This document shows, in pieces, positions 1-5,960 of a stretch of 7,263 nucleotides of DNA. A program made the translations under genes and the position numbers. The notes under the pieces are model-generated. The model saw only the letters and a list, made by a program, of their open reading frames with translations. It was not told where the DNA came from and searched no databases. Numbering within the stretch: position 1 is the first letter of the stretch; each line of letters starts with the position of its first letter. The DNA is taken from the NCBI GenBank assembly GCA_903921965.1, contig CAIXSE010000359.1:1-7263 (forward strand). The letters are read 5' to 3'. Source of the DNA: an uncultured Thermoleophilia bacterium (GTDB taxonomy: Bacteria > Actinomycetota > Thermoleophilia > UBA2241).

Positions 1-1487
1 ACGGCCTGCCGCGCCGTGGTGATCACCGGCTGCGGGTAGAAGCCGAGCACCACGAGGGCCGCGATCATGGCGCCGAACATGCCCAGCTCGCGCGGCCCCA
101 GGTCGGGCATCTTCCAGCCGTGCGTCTCCCTGCCCTGGAAGACGCGCTGCATCAGCCACAGCGAGTACACCGTCGCGAACACCAGGCCGACGGCACCCAG
201 CACCGCCGCCCACTTCGCCACCTGCCAGGTGCCGACGAGGATGAGGAACTCGGCGACGAAGTTGCCCAGGCCGGGGATGCCGAGCGAGGCCATGGCGAAG
301 AACATGCCGACGCCGCCCATCTTCGGCGCGACCCACCAGAGGCCGCCCATCCTGTCCATGTCGCGGGTGTGGATGCGGTCCTGGAGGGCGCCGACCAGGA
401 TGAAGAGGGCGCCCGTGGAGAGGGCGTGGCAGACGAGCTGCAGCACCACGCCCTGCAGCGCCAGCGTGTTCCAGGCGAAGATGCCGAGCAGCGCGAAGCC
501 CATGTGGCTCACGCTGGTGTAGGCGACGAGGCGCTTCGCGTCCTTCTGCGCGTAGGCCATGATCGCCCCGTAGATGATGCCGATCACGGCCAGCACCATG
601 CCGATCGTGCGGAAGTCGGCGGCGGCCCCCGGGAACAGCGGCACCATGAAGCGGATCATCCCGTAGGCGCCGATCTTGATGAGCACGCCGGCGAGGATCA
701 CGGAGCCTGCCGTCGGCGCCTCGGTGTGCGCGTCGGGCAGCCAGGTGTGCAGCGGGAAGGCCGGCAGCTTCACGGCGAAGGCGGCCAAGAAACCGAGCAT
801 CAGGAGCATGGCGGTCGACGATGCCATGGGCGTCCCGAGCAGCTGCGTCACGTCGAAGGTGTAGACGCCGGTGGCGCGCCCGTGGATGAAGTACAGGGCC
901 AGGATGGCGAGCAGCATCAGCAGCCCGCTGGCCTGCGTGAAGATGAAGAACTTCACGGCCGCGTACACGCGCCGCTCGTGGCCCCACAGCGCGATGATGA
1001 AGTACATCGGGATGAGCATCATCTCGAAGAAGAAGTAGAAGAGGAACAGGTCGAGCGAGAGGAAGACGCCGGCCAGGGCGGCCACCGTCCACAGCACCGT
1101 GAAGTGGAAGAGGCCGAGCCGCTTCGTGATGCCGCGCCACGAGCAGAGCACGGCCAGCAGGCCGAGGGCGAACGTGAGCAGCAGCATGATGAGCGTGAGG
1201 CCGTCCTCGGCGAGGAAGAAGCTGATGCCGAGCGAGGGGATCCAGTCGTAGCGGAGCTCGGCGATCCACGTGCCCTGCAGCAGGCCGGCGGCGGTGTCGC
1301 CGCGCACGGCGAAGTCGGCGCCGAGCGTGCTCGCCTTCGCCGCCCACTGCACGGCGACGAGCACCAGCGGCACGGCGGTGCCGGCGACGGCGACCCAGCG
1401 CGCCGCGAGCGGCGCGCCGAGGCGCGCCGCCAGCCAGGCGAGCGGCGCCGCCACGGCCGGGATGAGGATGTACCACAGCATGGTCAT
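1..1487 (-). CDS. nuoM: NADH-quinone oxidoreductase subunit M (antiporter-like proton pump; partial, 3' end outside window)
   Basis: NuoM is the middle antiporter-like proton-pumping subunit. I read 495 codons from ATG 1487 to position 3 with no stop. E. coli NuoM is 509 residues, so only a short C-terminal piece is likely missing. Residues matching the E. coli essential set are E155 (FFFEMMLIPMYFII, E. coli E144), K240 (AFAVKLPAFPLHTWLPDAH, E. coli K234), K271 (VLIKIGAYG, E. coli K265), H328 (SVSHMGFALLG, E. coli H322), H354 (LVCHALSTGALFILVG, E. coli H348) and E413 (GLGNFVAEFLIL, E. coli E407). The block HTRDMDRMGGLW (372-383) is also conserved. I chose ATG 1487 because GTGAGG lies 5 bases upstream, overlapping the nuoL stop. 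ATG 1481, two codons later with spacing 11, is the alternative. The next gene expected beyond position 1 is nuoN, which is not visible. Confidence 0.97.
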   Translation of the reverse strand, partial: MTMLWYILIPAVAAPLAWLAARLGAPLAARWVAVAGTAVPLVLVAVQWAAKASTLGADFAVRGDTAAGLLQGTWIAELRYDWIPSLGISFFLAEDGLTLIMLLLTFALGLLAVLCSWRGITKRLGLFHFTVLWTVAALAGVFLSLDLFLFYFFFEMMLIPMYFIIALWGHERRVYAAVKFFIFTQASGLLMLLAILALYFIHGRATGVYTFDVTQLLGTPMASSTAMLLMLGFLAAFAVKLPAFPLHTWLPDAHTEAPTAGSVILAGVLIKIGAYGMIRFMVPLFPGAAADFRTIGMVLAVIGIIYGAIMAYAQKDAKRLVAYTSVSHMGFALLGIFAWNTLALQGVVLQLVCHALSTGALFILVGALQDRIHTRDMDRMGGLWWVAPKMGGVGMFFAMASLGIPGLGNFVAEFLILVGTWQVAKWAAVLGAVGLVFATVYSLWLMQRVFQGRETHGWKMPDLGPRELGMFGAMIAALVVLGFYPQPVITTARQA

Positions 1488-1492
1488 CCCGG

Positions 1493-1498
1493 CCTCAC
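1493..1498 (-). promoter_or_regulatory. ribosome binding site of nuoM, overlapping the nuoL stop
   Basis: GTGAGG on the minus strand, 5 bases before ATG 1487. It contains the nuoL stop TGA (1497-1495), the same arrangement as at the nuoH/nuoI junction. Confidence 0.6.
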
Positions 1499-3387
1499 CG
1501 CAGCACCACGAAGGCCAGCAGGACGACGAGCCCGGCGCCGGCCACGCCGATGTACAGGCGCAGCAGGCCGGTCTGGGTGGAGCTGAGCACGCGCCAGGCG
1601 GCCAGGTTGAGCCAGGCGATCCCTTGGATGGCCGGCTCCACAAGGTCGTGGCGCGCCCAGTGCGCGAACCACTTCACCGGCTTCACGAAGACGTACTCGT
1701 AGGCCACGTCGAAGCCCCAGTCGGCGCGCCACCAGGCCGAGACGCCGGCCACGAACGGCGTGCGCGCGAACGCGTCGGTCCGCGCCCGCCAAGGCATCCA
1801 GACGAGGTACGACAGGCCGATGCCGGCGGCGACGACGACGATCGTCACGAGCGCCGCCGCCGCAGACTCCGCCCACGCGCCCTCGGCCCACGGCGTGCGC
1901 GGCAGCACCGTGTCGAGGAAGTCCTCGAAGGGGTGGAAGCCGCTCAGCCACTCCGGCATCCAGACGAGGCCGCCGACCACGGCGAGCGTCGCGAGCGTGT
2001 AGAGCGGCACCATCTGGCGCCAGCGAGGCTTGCGCGTGACCTCGGCGTGCTGCGTGCCGAAGAAGACGATCCAGACCAGGCGGAACGAGTACAGCGCCGT
2101 GATGAGCGCCCCGCCGATGGCGCCGGCGTAGAACCAGGCGTTGCCGTCCACGCTGCCGAGGCTGGCGGCGATGATGAGGTCCTTGCTGTAGAAGCCGTCG
2201 GTGACGAACGGCAGCGCGGCCAGCGCGGCGGCGCCGACGACGAAGGTCCAGAAGACGCCCGGCAGCTTCGTGCGCAGGCCGCCCATCTTGAAGATGTCGT
2301 GCTCGTCGTCGAGCGCCTCGATGATCACGCCGGCGCAGAGGAAGAGCAGGGCCTTGAAGAAGGCGTGCGTCATGAAGTGGAAGACGGCCGCCTCCCAGCT
2401 GGCCACGCCGAGCGCCAGGAACATGTAGCCGATCTGGCTCACGGTGGAGTAGGCGAGGGCGCGCTTGAGGTCCTTCTGCACCAGCGCGCTGAAGCCGGCC
2501 AGCACGAGGGTGACCGTGCCGACGACGGCGACCGCGAGGCGCGCGTCCGCCGCGAGATCGAAGATGACGTTGGTGCGCGCGATGAGGTACACGCCGGCCG
2601 TGACCATGGTGGCGGCGTGGATCAGTGCGCTGACGGGGCTGGGACCGGCCATGGCGTCGGGGAGCCACGTCTGCAGGGGCACCTGGGCGCTCTTGCCCAC
2701 GGCCCCGCCCAGGATCAGCAGCCCGGCCGCGACGACCACGGCCGAGTTGGGCGCCCACTGCGCCTGCGCCGCCTGCATGAGCGGCTGGATCTGCAGCGTC
2801 CCGAGCTGGGTGACGAGCAGGAAGAGGCCGGCGGCCAGCGCCGTGTCACCCACGCGGGTGACGATGAACGCCTTGCGCCCGCAGTACACGTTCTGCGGGT
2901 CCTCCTGCCAGAAAGAGATCAGCAGGTAGCTGCAGAGGCCCACGCCCTCCCACCCCAGGTACAGCAGCAGCAGGTTGTCGGCGAGGACGAGGACGAGCAT
3001 CGAGGCCACGAACAGGTCCAGGTACATGAAGAACCGCGTGTAGCCCTTGTCGTGCTCCATGTGCTCCGTGGAGTACAGGAGGATGAGGAAGCCGACGAAG
3101 GTGATGACCAGCACCCAGATGACGCTGACGGCGTCGAGGTAGAGGCCGACCGTGGGTGCGAAGGTGCCGACGCTGAACCAGGTCCAGAGGACCTGGTGGT
3201 AGGCGTCGCCGGCCGGCGGCGAGGCGATGAAGCTGCCGCAGACGAGGAACGCGACCAGCGCCGAGAGCCCTACGGACCCGGCGCCGATCCAGGCCGTGGC
3301 CGCACGGCTCAGACGGCCGTTCAGCAGCGTCAGGACGACGAAGCCGGCGGCGGGCAGGGCGGGGATGAGCCAGAGGAGCTGCAGCAT
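1495..3387 (-). CDS. nuoL: NADH-quinone oxidoreductase subunit L (distal antiporter-like proton pump)
   Basis: NuoL is the distal Mrp-antiporter-like membrane subunit, with a long lateral helix that runs along the membrane arm. The protein is 630 residues (E. coli 613). The proton-antiporter core covers roughly residues 65-430. Residues matching the essential E. coli ones, at a constant offset of 3, are E147 (in LGWEGVGLCSYLL), D181, K232 (in GGAVGKSAQVPLQTWLPDAM), H257 (in ALIHAATMVTAGVYLIA), H337, H341 and K345 (in MTHAFFKALLF), and K402/D403 (in FYSKD). The C-terminal part holds the VFVKPVKWFAHW segment of the lateral-helix region and a final hydrophobic helix ending in VVLR as in E. coli. 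ATG 3387 is supported by GAAGGG 7 bases upstream, inside the nuoK end. nuoM starts 7 bases after the TGA. The proton path looks complete. Confidence 0.98.
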   Translation of the reverse strand: MLQLLWLIPALPAAGFVVLTLLNGRLSRAATAWIGAGSVGLSALVAFLVCGSFIASPPAGDAYHQVLWTWFSVGTFAPTVGLYLDAVSVIWVLVITFVGFLILLYSTEHMEHDKGYTRFFMYLDLFVASMLVLVLADNLLLLYLGWEGVGLCSYLLISFWQEDPQNVYCGRKAFIVTRVGDTALAAGLFLLVTQLGTLQIQPLMQAAQAQWAPNSAVVVAAGLLILGGAVGKSAQVPLQTWLPDAMAGPSPVSALIHAATMVTAGVYLIARTNVIFDLAADARLAVAVVGTVTLVLAGFSALVQKDLKRALAYSTVSQIGYMFLALGVASWEAAVFHFMTHAFFKALLFLCAGVIIEALDDEHDIFKMGGLRTKLPGVFWTFVVGAAALAALPFVTDGFYSKDLIIAASLGSVDGNAWFYAGAIGGALITALYSFRLVWIVFFGTQHAEVTRKPRWRQMVPLYTLATLAVVGGLVWMPEWLSGFHPFEDFLDTVLPRTPWAEGAWAESAAAALVTIVVVAAGIGLSYLVWMPWRARTDAFARTPFVAGVSAWWRADWGFDVAYEYVFVKPVKWFAHWARHDLVEPAIQGIAWLNLAAWRVLSSTQTGLLRLYIGVAGAGLVVLLAFVVLR

Positions 3388-3390
3388 CCG

Positions 3391-3699
3391 CTAGCCCTTC
3401 ATCTCGTCGGCGTCGTCCACGTCCAGCCGCCCGAACTGGTGCCGGAAACGGATGGCGATGCCCAGGCCGACGGCCACCTCGGCGGCGGCCATGGCCAGGA
3501 CGAAGATGAACATGACCTGGCCGTCGGCGTGGCCCCAGCGCGCGCCGGCCGCCACGAAGGCGAGGCCGGCGGCGTTCAACATGATCTCGATGCACGCCAG
3601 CACGATGATCAGGTTGCGGCGCACGAGCAGGCCGGCGAAGCCGATGCAGAACAGCACGCCGGCCAGGATCAGGGCCGTGTTCAGCGAGATGCCCGCCAT
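3391..3699 (-). CDS. nuoK: NADH-quinone oxidoreductase subunit K (membrane)
   Basis: NuoK is a three-helix, MrpC-like membrane subunit that provides two buried glutamates in the central hydrophilic axis of complex I. The protein is 102 residues, the normal family size (E. coli 100). Numbered from ATG 3699, the two key glutamates are E38 (in LACIEIMLNA) and E74 (in MAAAEVAVGL), matching E. coli E36 and E72. The blocks LVRRNL and DGQVMFIFVLA are also conserved, and the protein ends in EMKG like the E. coli EMRG end. I chose ATG 3699 because it overlaps the nuoJ stop (TGATG) and has GGGGAGG 7 bases upstream. GTG 3702, one codon earlier, is possible but gives a spacing of only 4. The TAG stop is 3 bases from the nuoL start, so coupling with nuoL is likely. 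Confidence 0.96.
   Translation of the reverse strand: MAGISLNTALILAGVLFCIGFAGLLVRRNLIIVLACIEIMLNAAGLAFVAAGARWGHADGQVMFIFVLAMAAAEVAVGLGIAIRFRHQFGRLDVDDADEMKG
3395..3400 (-). promoter_or_regulatory. ribosome binding site of nuoL
   Basis: GAAGGG on the minus strand, 7 bases before ATG 3387, within the last codons of nuoK. The nuoK stop TAG lies between it and the nuoL start. Confidence 0.6.
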
Positions 3700-4280
3700 C
3701 ACACGGCCTCCCCGGATCCATCCGGCTCGTCCGGAACGGACGCTTCGTCCGCCGCCTCGGGCGCCGGGCCGGCCGGCGTGTCCGCCGGCGCGTCCGCCGG
3801 CGCCTCGTCCGGCTGCGCCGCCACGTGCCGCGCCCCGACGAGGGCGGCGAGCAGCAGCATGCTGGCCAGCTCGACGCCGAGCACGTACGGGCCGAACAGC
3901 GAGGCGCTCACCGCGGCCGGGCCGGCTTCGCCGCCGGCCAGCGCCGCGTCCTCGAGCTGCACGCCGTAGACCACCTCGGCGAGCAGCACGGCGACCAGCA
4001 CGACGGGGCCGATCCAGGCGCGTCGCGGCACCTTCAGCTGCTCGTCGGCGCGCACGTTCAGCAGCATCACGGCGAAGATGAACAGCATCATGATGGCGCC
4101 CGCGTACACGATCACCTCGAGCGCGGCCACGAACGGCGCCCCGAGCGTGAAGAAGATCACGGCCACGGCGAACAGCGACACCACCAGGTACAGCAGGGCG
4201 TGCACGAGGTTGCTGCGCGTCACCACGAGCAGGGTCGCGACCACGGCCACGGCGGCGGCGATGTAGAACATCACGGTCAC
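3699..4280 (-). CDS. nuoJ: NADH-quinone oxidoreductase subunit J (membrane)
   Basis: NuoJ is a small membrane subunit between NuoH/NuoA and NuoK. Its third helix contains a pi-bulge that changes during turnover and links the quinone site to the antiporter-like subunits. The 193-residue protein has about five hydrophobic segments (roughly 4-20, 26-46, 51-74, 88-106, 128-149). The family signature [22 protein letters not shown] is at 54-75, including the Glu, Tyr and Gly of the bulge helix. After residue ~152 comes a 41-residue tail rich in Ala, Pro, Asp and Glu that E. coli NuoJ (184 residues) does not have in this form. I chose GTG 4280 because it overlaps the nuoI stop as GTGA and has AGGGA 9 bases upstream. 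GTG 4274 and ATG 4271 are in frame and would shorten the protein by 2 or 3 residues. The stop TGA 3701-3699 overlaps the nuoK ATG by one base. Confidence 0.94.
   Translation of the reverse strand: MTVMFYIAAAVAVVATLLVVTRSNLVHALLYLVVSLFAVAVIFFTLGAPFVAALEVIVYAGAIMMLFIFAVMLLNVRADEQLKVPRRAWIGPVVLVAVLLAEVVYGVQLEDAALAGGEAGPAAVSASLFGPYVLGVELASMLLLAALVGARHVAAQPDEAPADAPADTPAGPAPEAADEASVPDEPDGSGEAV
3707..3713 (-). promoter_or_regulatory. ribosome binding site of nuoK
   Basis: GGGGAGG on the minus strand, 7 bases before ATG 3699, inside the last codons of nuoJ. It is the strongest Shine-Dalgarno match at any junction here and decides for ATG 3699 over GTG 3702. Confidence 0.7.
3780..3803 (-). repeat. 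12-bp tandem repeat (2 copies) in the nuoJ tail
   Basis: Two exact adjacent copies of gtccgccggcgc (plus-strand reading), at 3780-3791 and 3792-3803. On the coding strand each copy encodes Ala-Pro-Ala-Asp, in the acidic C-terminal tail of NuoJ. The unit length is a multiple of three, so copy gain or loss would keep the frame. Confidence 0.75.
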
Positions 4281-4996
4281 GGGAGCAGGTCCCTGACGTC
4301 GCCGGGCGGGGCCTCGCGCTCGGCCTCGCCCTTGTCCTTGCCGCCGATCGCCAGTCCGGCCACCTTGTAGAAATCGTGGGTGTGGCGCTTGCCGGTCCCC
4401 GCGATGAGCAGGTCCTCCTTCTCGTACACCATGTTCCGGCGGTCGTACTCGCACATCTCCACGTCGGGCGTGAGCTGGATGGCGTACGTGGGGCACGCCT
4501 CCTCGCAGTACCCGCAGAAGATGCAGCGCGAGAAGTTGATGCGGAACCACTCCGGATAGCGGCGGCCGGTCTCGTCCTGGGTCGCCTGCAGGGCGATGCA
4601 ATCCACCGGGCAGGCGTCGGAGCACAGGTAGCACGCCACGCAGCGCTCGCCGCCGTCCGGGTCGCGGGTCAGGACGATGCGCCCGCGGTAGCGCGGCGGC
4701 AGGTAGGTCATCTCGTCCGGGTACTCGATCGTGTCGCGCCTGTGGAACGCGTGACCGATGATGACGCCGATGCCGGCCAGCGTGGAGACGATGGTGCGGC
4801 CCACGCGCGGCACCAGGCTCTGCCCCCGCCGCGCGAGCTTGCCGGTGACGACGACGTCCGTGGTCAGCGGCGGGTGCGTGGCCTCGGGCTCGGCGGGCGC
4901 CGGCGGCCGGGCGTCGGCCAGCCCGGTCACCGCCGGCGACGGCAGCGTGCCTCCTCCGGTCTTGAGCTTCATGCGCACCTCGTGCTCCTCGCTCAT
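4277..4996 (-). CDS. nuoI: NADH-quinone oxidoreductase subunit I (2x[4Fe-4S] ferredoxin-like)
   Basis: NuoI carries two [4Fe-4S] clusters (N6a and N6b in E. coli terms) that pass electrons from NuoG towards cluster N2 in NuoB and the quinone. Two CxxCxxCxxxCP motifs are visible. Numbered from ATG 4996, the cysteines are 119, 122, 125, 129 and 158, 161, 164, 168. Flanking blocks [18 protein letters not shown] (98-115), [12 protein letters not shown] (151-162) and VYEKEDLLI (190-198) match E. coli NuoI closely, and the protein ends in DLLP as E. coli NuoI does. Length is 239 residues against ~180 in E. coli; the excess is an N-terminal Pro/Ala-rich extension of about 59 residues. I chose ATG 4996 because GTGAGG lies 8 bases upstream. 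Alternatives are GTG 5017 (11-base overlap with nuoH), ATG 4972, and GTG 4813, which would give the standard length (178 residues) but leave ~190 bases unexplained and has a poor ribosome site. The stop overlaps nuoJ by 4 bases. Confidence 0.95.
   Translation of the reverse strand: MSEEHEVRMKLKTGGGTLPSPAVTGLADARPPAPAEPEATHPPLTTDVVVTGKLARRGQSLVPRVGRTIVSTLAGIGVIIGHAFHRRDTIEYPDEMTYLPPRYRGRIVLTRDPDGGERCVACYLCSDACPVDCIALQATQDETGRRYPEWFRINFSRCIFCGYCEEACPTYAIQLTPDVEMCEYDRRNMVYEKEDLLIAGTGKRHTHDFYKVAGLAIGGKDKGEAEREAPPGDVRDLLP
4290..4294 (-). promoter_or_regulatory. ribosome binding site of nuoJ
   Basis: AGGGA on the minus strand, 9 bases before GTG 4280 and 18 before ATG 4271, inside the nuoI end. 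It is weak, but its spacing favours the GTG start that overlaps the nuoI stop. Confidence 0.45.
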
Positions 4997-5004
4997 CGCC
5001 CCGG

Positions 5005-5010
5005 CCTCAC
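5005..5010 (-). promoter_or_regulatory. ribosome binding site of nuoI, overlapping the nuoH stop
   Basis: GTGAGG on the minus strand, 8 bases before ATG 4996. The nuoH stop codon TGA (5009-5007) lies inside it, so ribosomes ending nuoH would sit on the nuoI ribosome site. It favours ATG 4996 over GTG 5017. Confidence 0.6.
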
Positions 5011-5960
5011 TGGACACGCGCCACCACGATGGCGCCGGTCACGAGCAGATTGACGAGGCTGAGCGGCAGCATGGCCTTCCAGCCGAGGGCCATCAGCTGG
5101 TCGTAGCGCGGGCGGGGGAAGGTGGCGCGCGCCACGATGAAGCAGCTGATGAAGATGAACGTCTTGATGAGGAACCACAGCCAGCCCGGCAGCCACGGCC
5201 CCAGCCAGCCGCCGAAGAACAGCGTCGTGATCAGCGCCGAGATCAGCGTGATCGCCACGTACTCGCCGACCATGAACAGGCCGAACTTCATGCCCGAGTA
5301 CTCGGTGTGGTAGCCGGCCACGAGCTCGCTCTCGGCCTCGACGAGGTCGAAGGGGATGCGCCGCGTCTCGGCCAGCGCCGCGATCACGAACACCACGAAG
5401 CCCACGAACTGCGGGATGACGTACCACACGCCCCGCTGGCCCTCCACGATGTCCTGCAGGTCGAAGCTGCCGGCGAGCAGCACGACGCCCACCAGCGAGA
5501 GGCCCATGAACACCTCGTAGCTCACCATCTGCGCGGCGGCGCGCAGGCCGCCGATCAGGGAGTACTTGCTGTGCGACGACCAGCCGGCCAGCACCACGCT
5601 GTACACGGCGAGCGAGGACATCGCGAGGAAGAACAGCAGGCCGACGTTCATGTCGGCCACCACGACGCCCCGGTAGATGGGGATGACCATGAACGACAGC
5701 AGCGCCGTGACGAGCACGATGGACGGCGCCACGATGAACACGGGGCGGTCGGCGAACGGCGGCACCCAGTCTTCCTTGAAGAGGATCTTGAAGGTGTCGG
5801 CCAGCACCTGCAGCAGGCCGGCCGGGCCGGCGCGGTTGGGCCCGAGGCGGTCCTGGACGACGCCGAGCAGGCGGCGCTCGTACCAGATGAGGCCGGCGGC
5901 GATGGTCATGACGACGACGAGCACCCCGAGCACGGTGATGAGTGACCAGTACCAGGCCAT
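5007..5960 (-). CDS. nuoH: NADH-quinone oxidoreductase subunit H (quinone-chamber membrane subunit)
   Basis: NuoH is the membrane subunit at the junction with the peripheral arm. It forms most of the quinone-binding chamber and the first part of the proton path. The protein is 317 residues, close to the usual ~325, with about eight hydrophobic segments. Family blocks are present: [19 protein letters not shown] (28-46), FKEDW (61-65), SYEVFMG (147-153) and the conserved cytoplasmic loop with IPFD (202-205), EAESEL (208-213) and [12 protein letters not shown] (216-227), which lines the quinone site. The acidic residues of this loop are intact. [10 protein letters not shown] (281-290) is also conserved. 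I chose ATG 5960 because GGGGAG lies 7 bases upstream and the ATG overlaps the nuoG stop (TGATG). GTG 5963 would add one residue. The frame stays open upstream to about 6125, but that region is nuoG coding sequence. nuoI follows after 10 bases. Confidence 0.97.
   Translation of the reverse strand: MAWYWSLITVLGVLVVVMTIAAGLIWYERRLLGVVQDRLGPNRAGPAGLLQVLADTFKILFKEDWVPPFADRPVFIVAPSIVLVTALLSFMVIPIYRGVVVADMNVGLLFFLAMSSLAVYSVVLAGWSSHSKYSLIGGLRAAAQMVSYEVFMGLSLVGVVLLAGSFDLQDIVEGQRGVWYVIPQFVGFVVFVIAALAETRRIPFDLVEAESELVAGYHTEYSGMKFGLFMVGEYVAITLISALITTLFFGGWLGPWLPGWLWFLIKTFIFISCFIVARATFPRPRYDQLMALGWKAMLPLSLVNLLVTGAIVVARVQ

Noticed and set aside
120..1586. 488-codon open frame on the plus strand, antisense to nuoM
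   Set aside because: Same low-complexity His/Glu/Arg-rich composition; it lies wholly opposite nuoM, whose essential residues are all in place on the other strand.
3411..3702. Minus-strand shadow frame across nuoK and the nuoJ end (part of 2846-3721)
   Set aside because: Arg/Ala/Pro-rich with no motif; the nuoK frame holds both essential glutamates.
1270..3969. 899-codon open frame on the plus strand, antisense to nuoL, nuoK and part of nuoJ
   Set aside because: It is a mirror of GC-rich third positions. Its translation is dominated by His, Glu, Asp, Gln, Arg and Gly with no domain or hydrophobic pattern, and it crosses three well-supported genes and their junctions.
4281..4634. N-terminal extension of nuoJ back to 4634
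   Set aside because: The added sequence is an out-of-frame reading of the nuoI cysteine motifs; family length and the GTGA overlap support a start at 4280 or within 9 bases of it.
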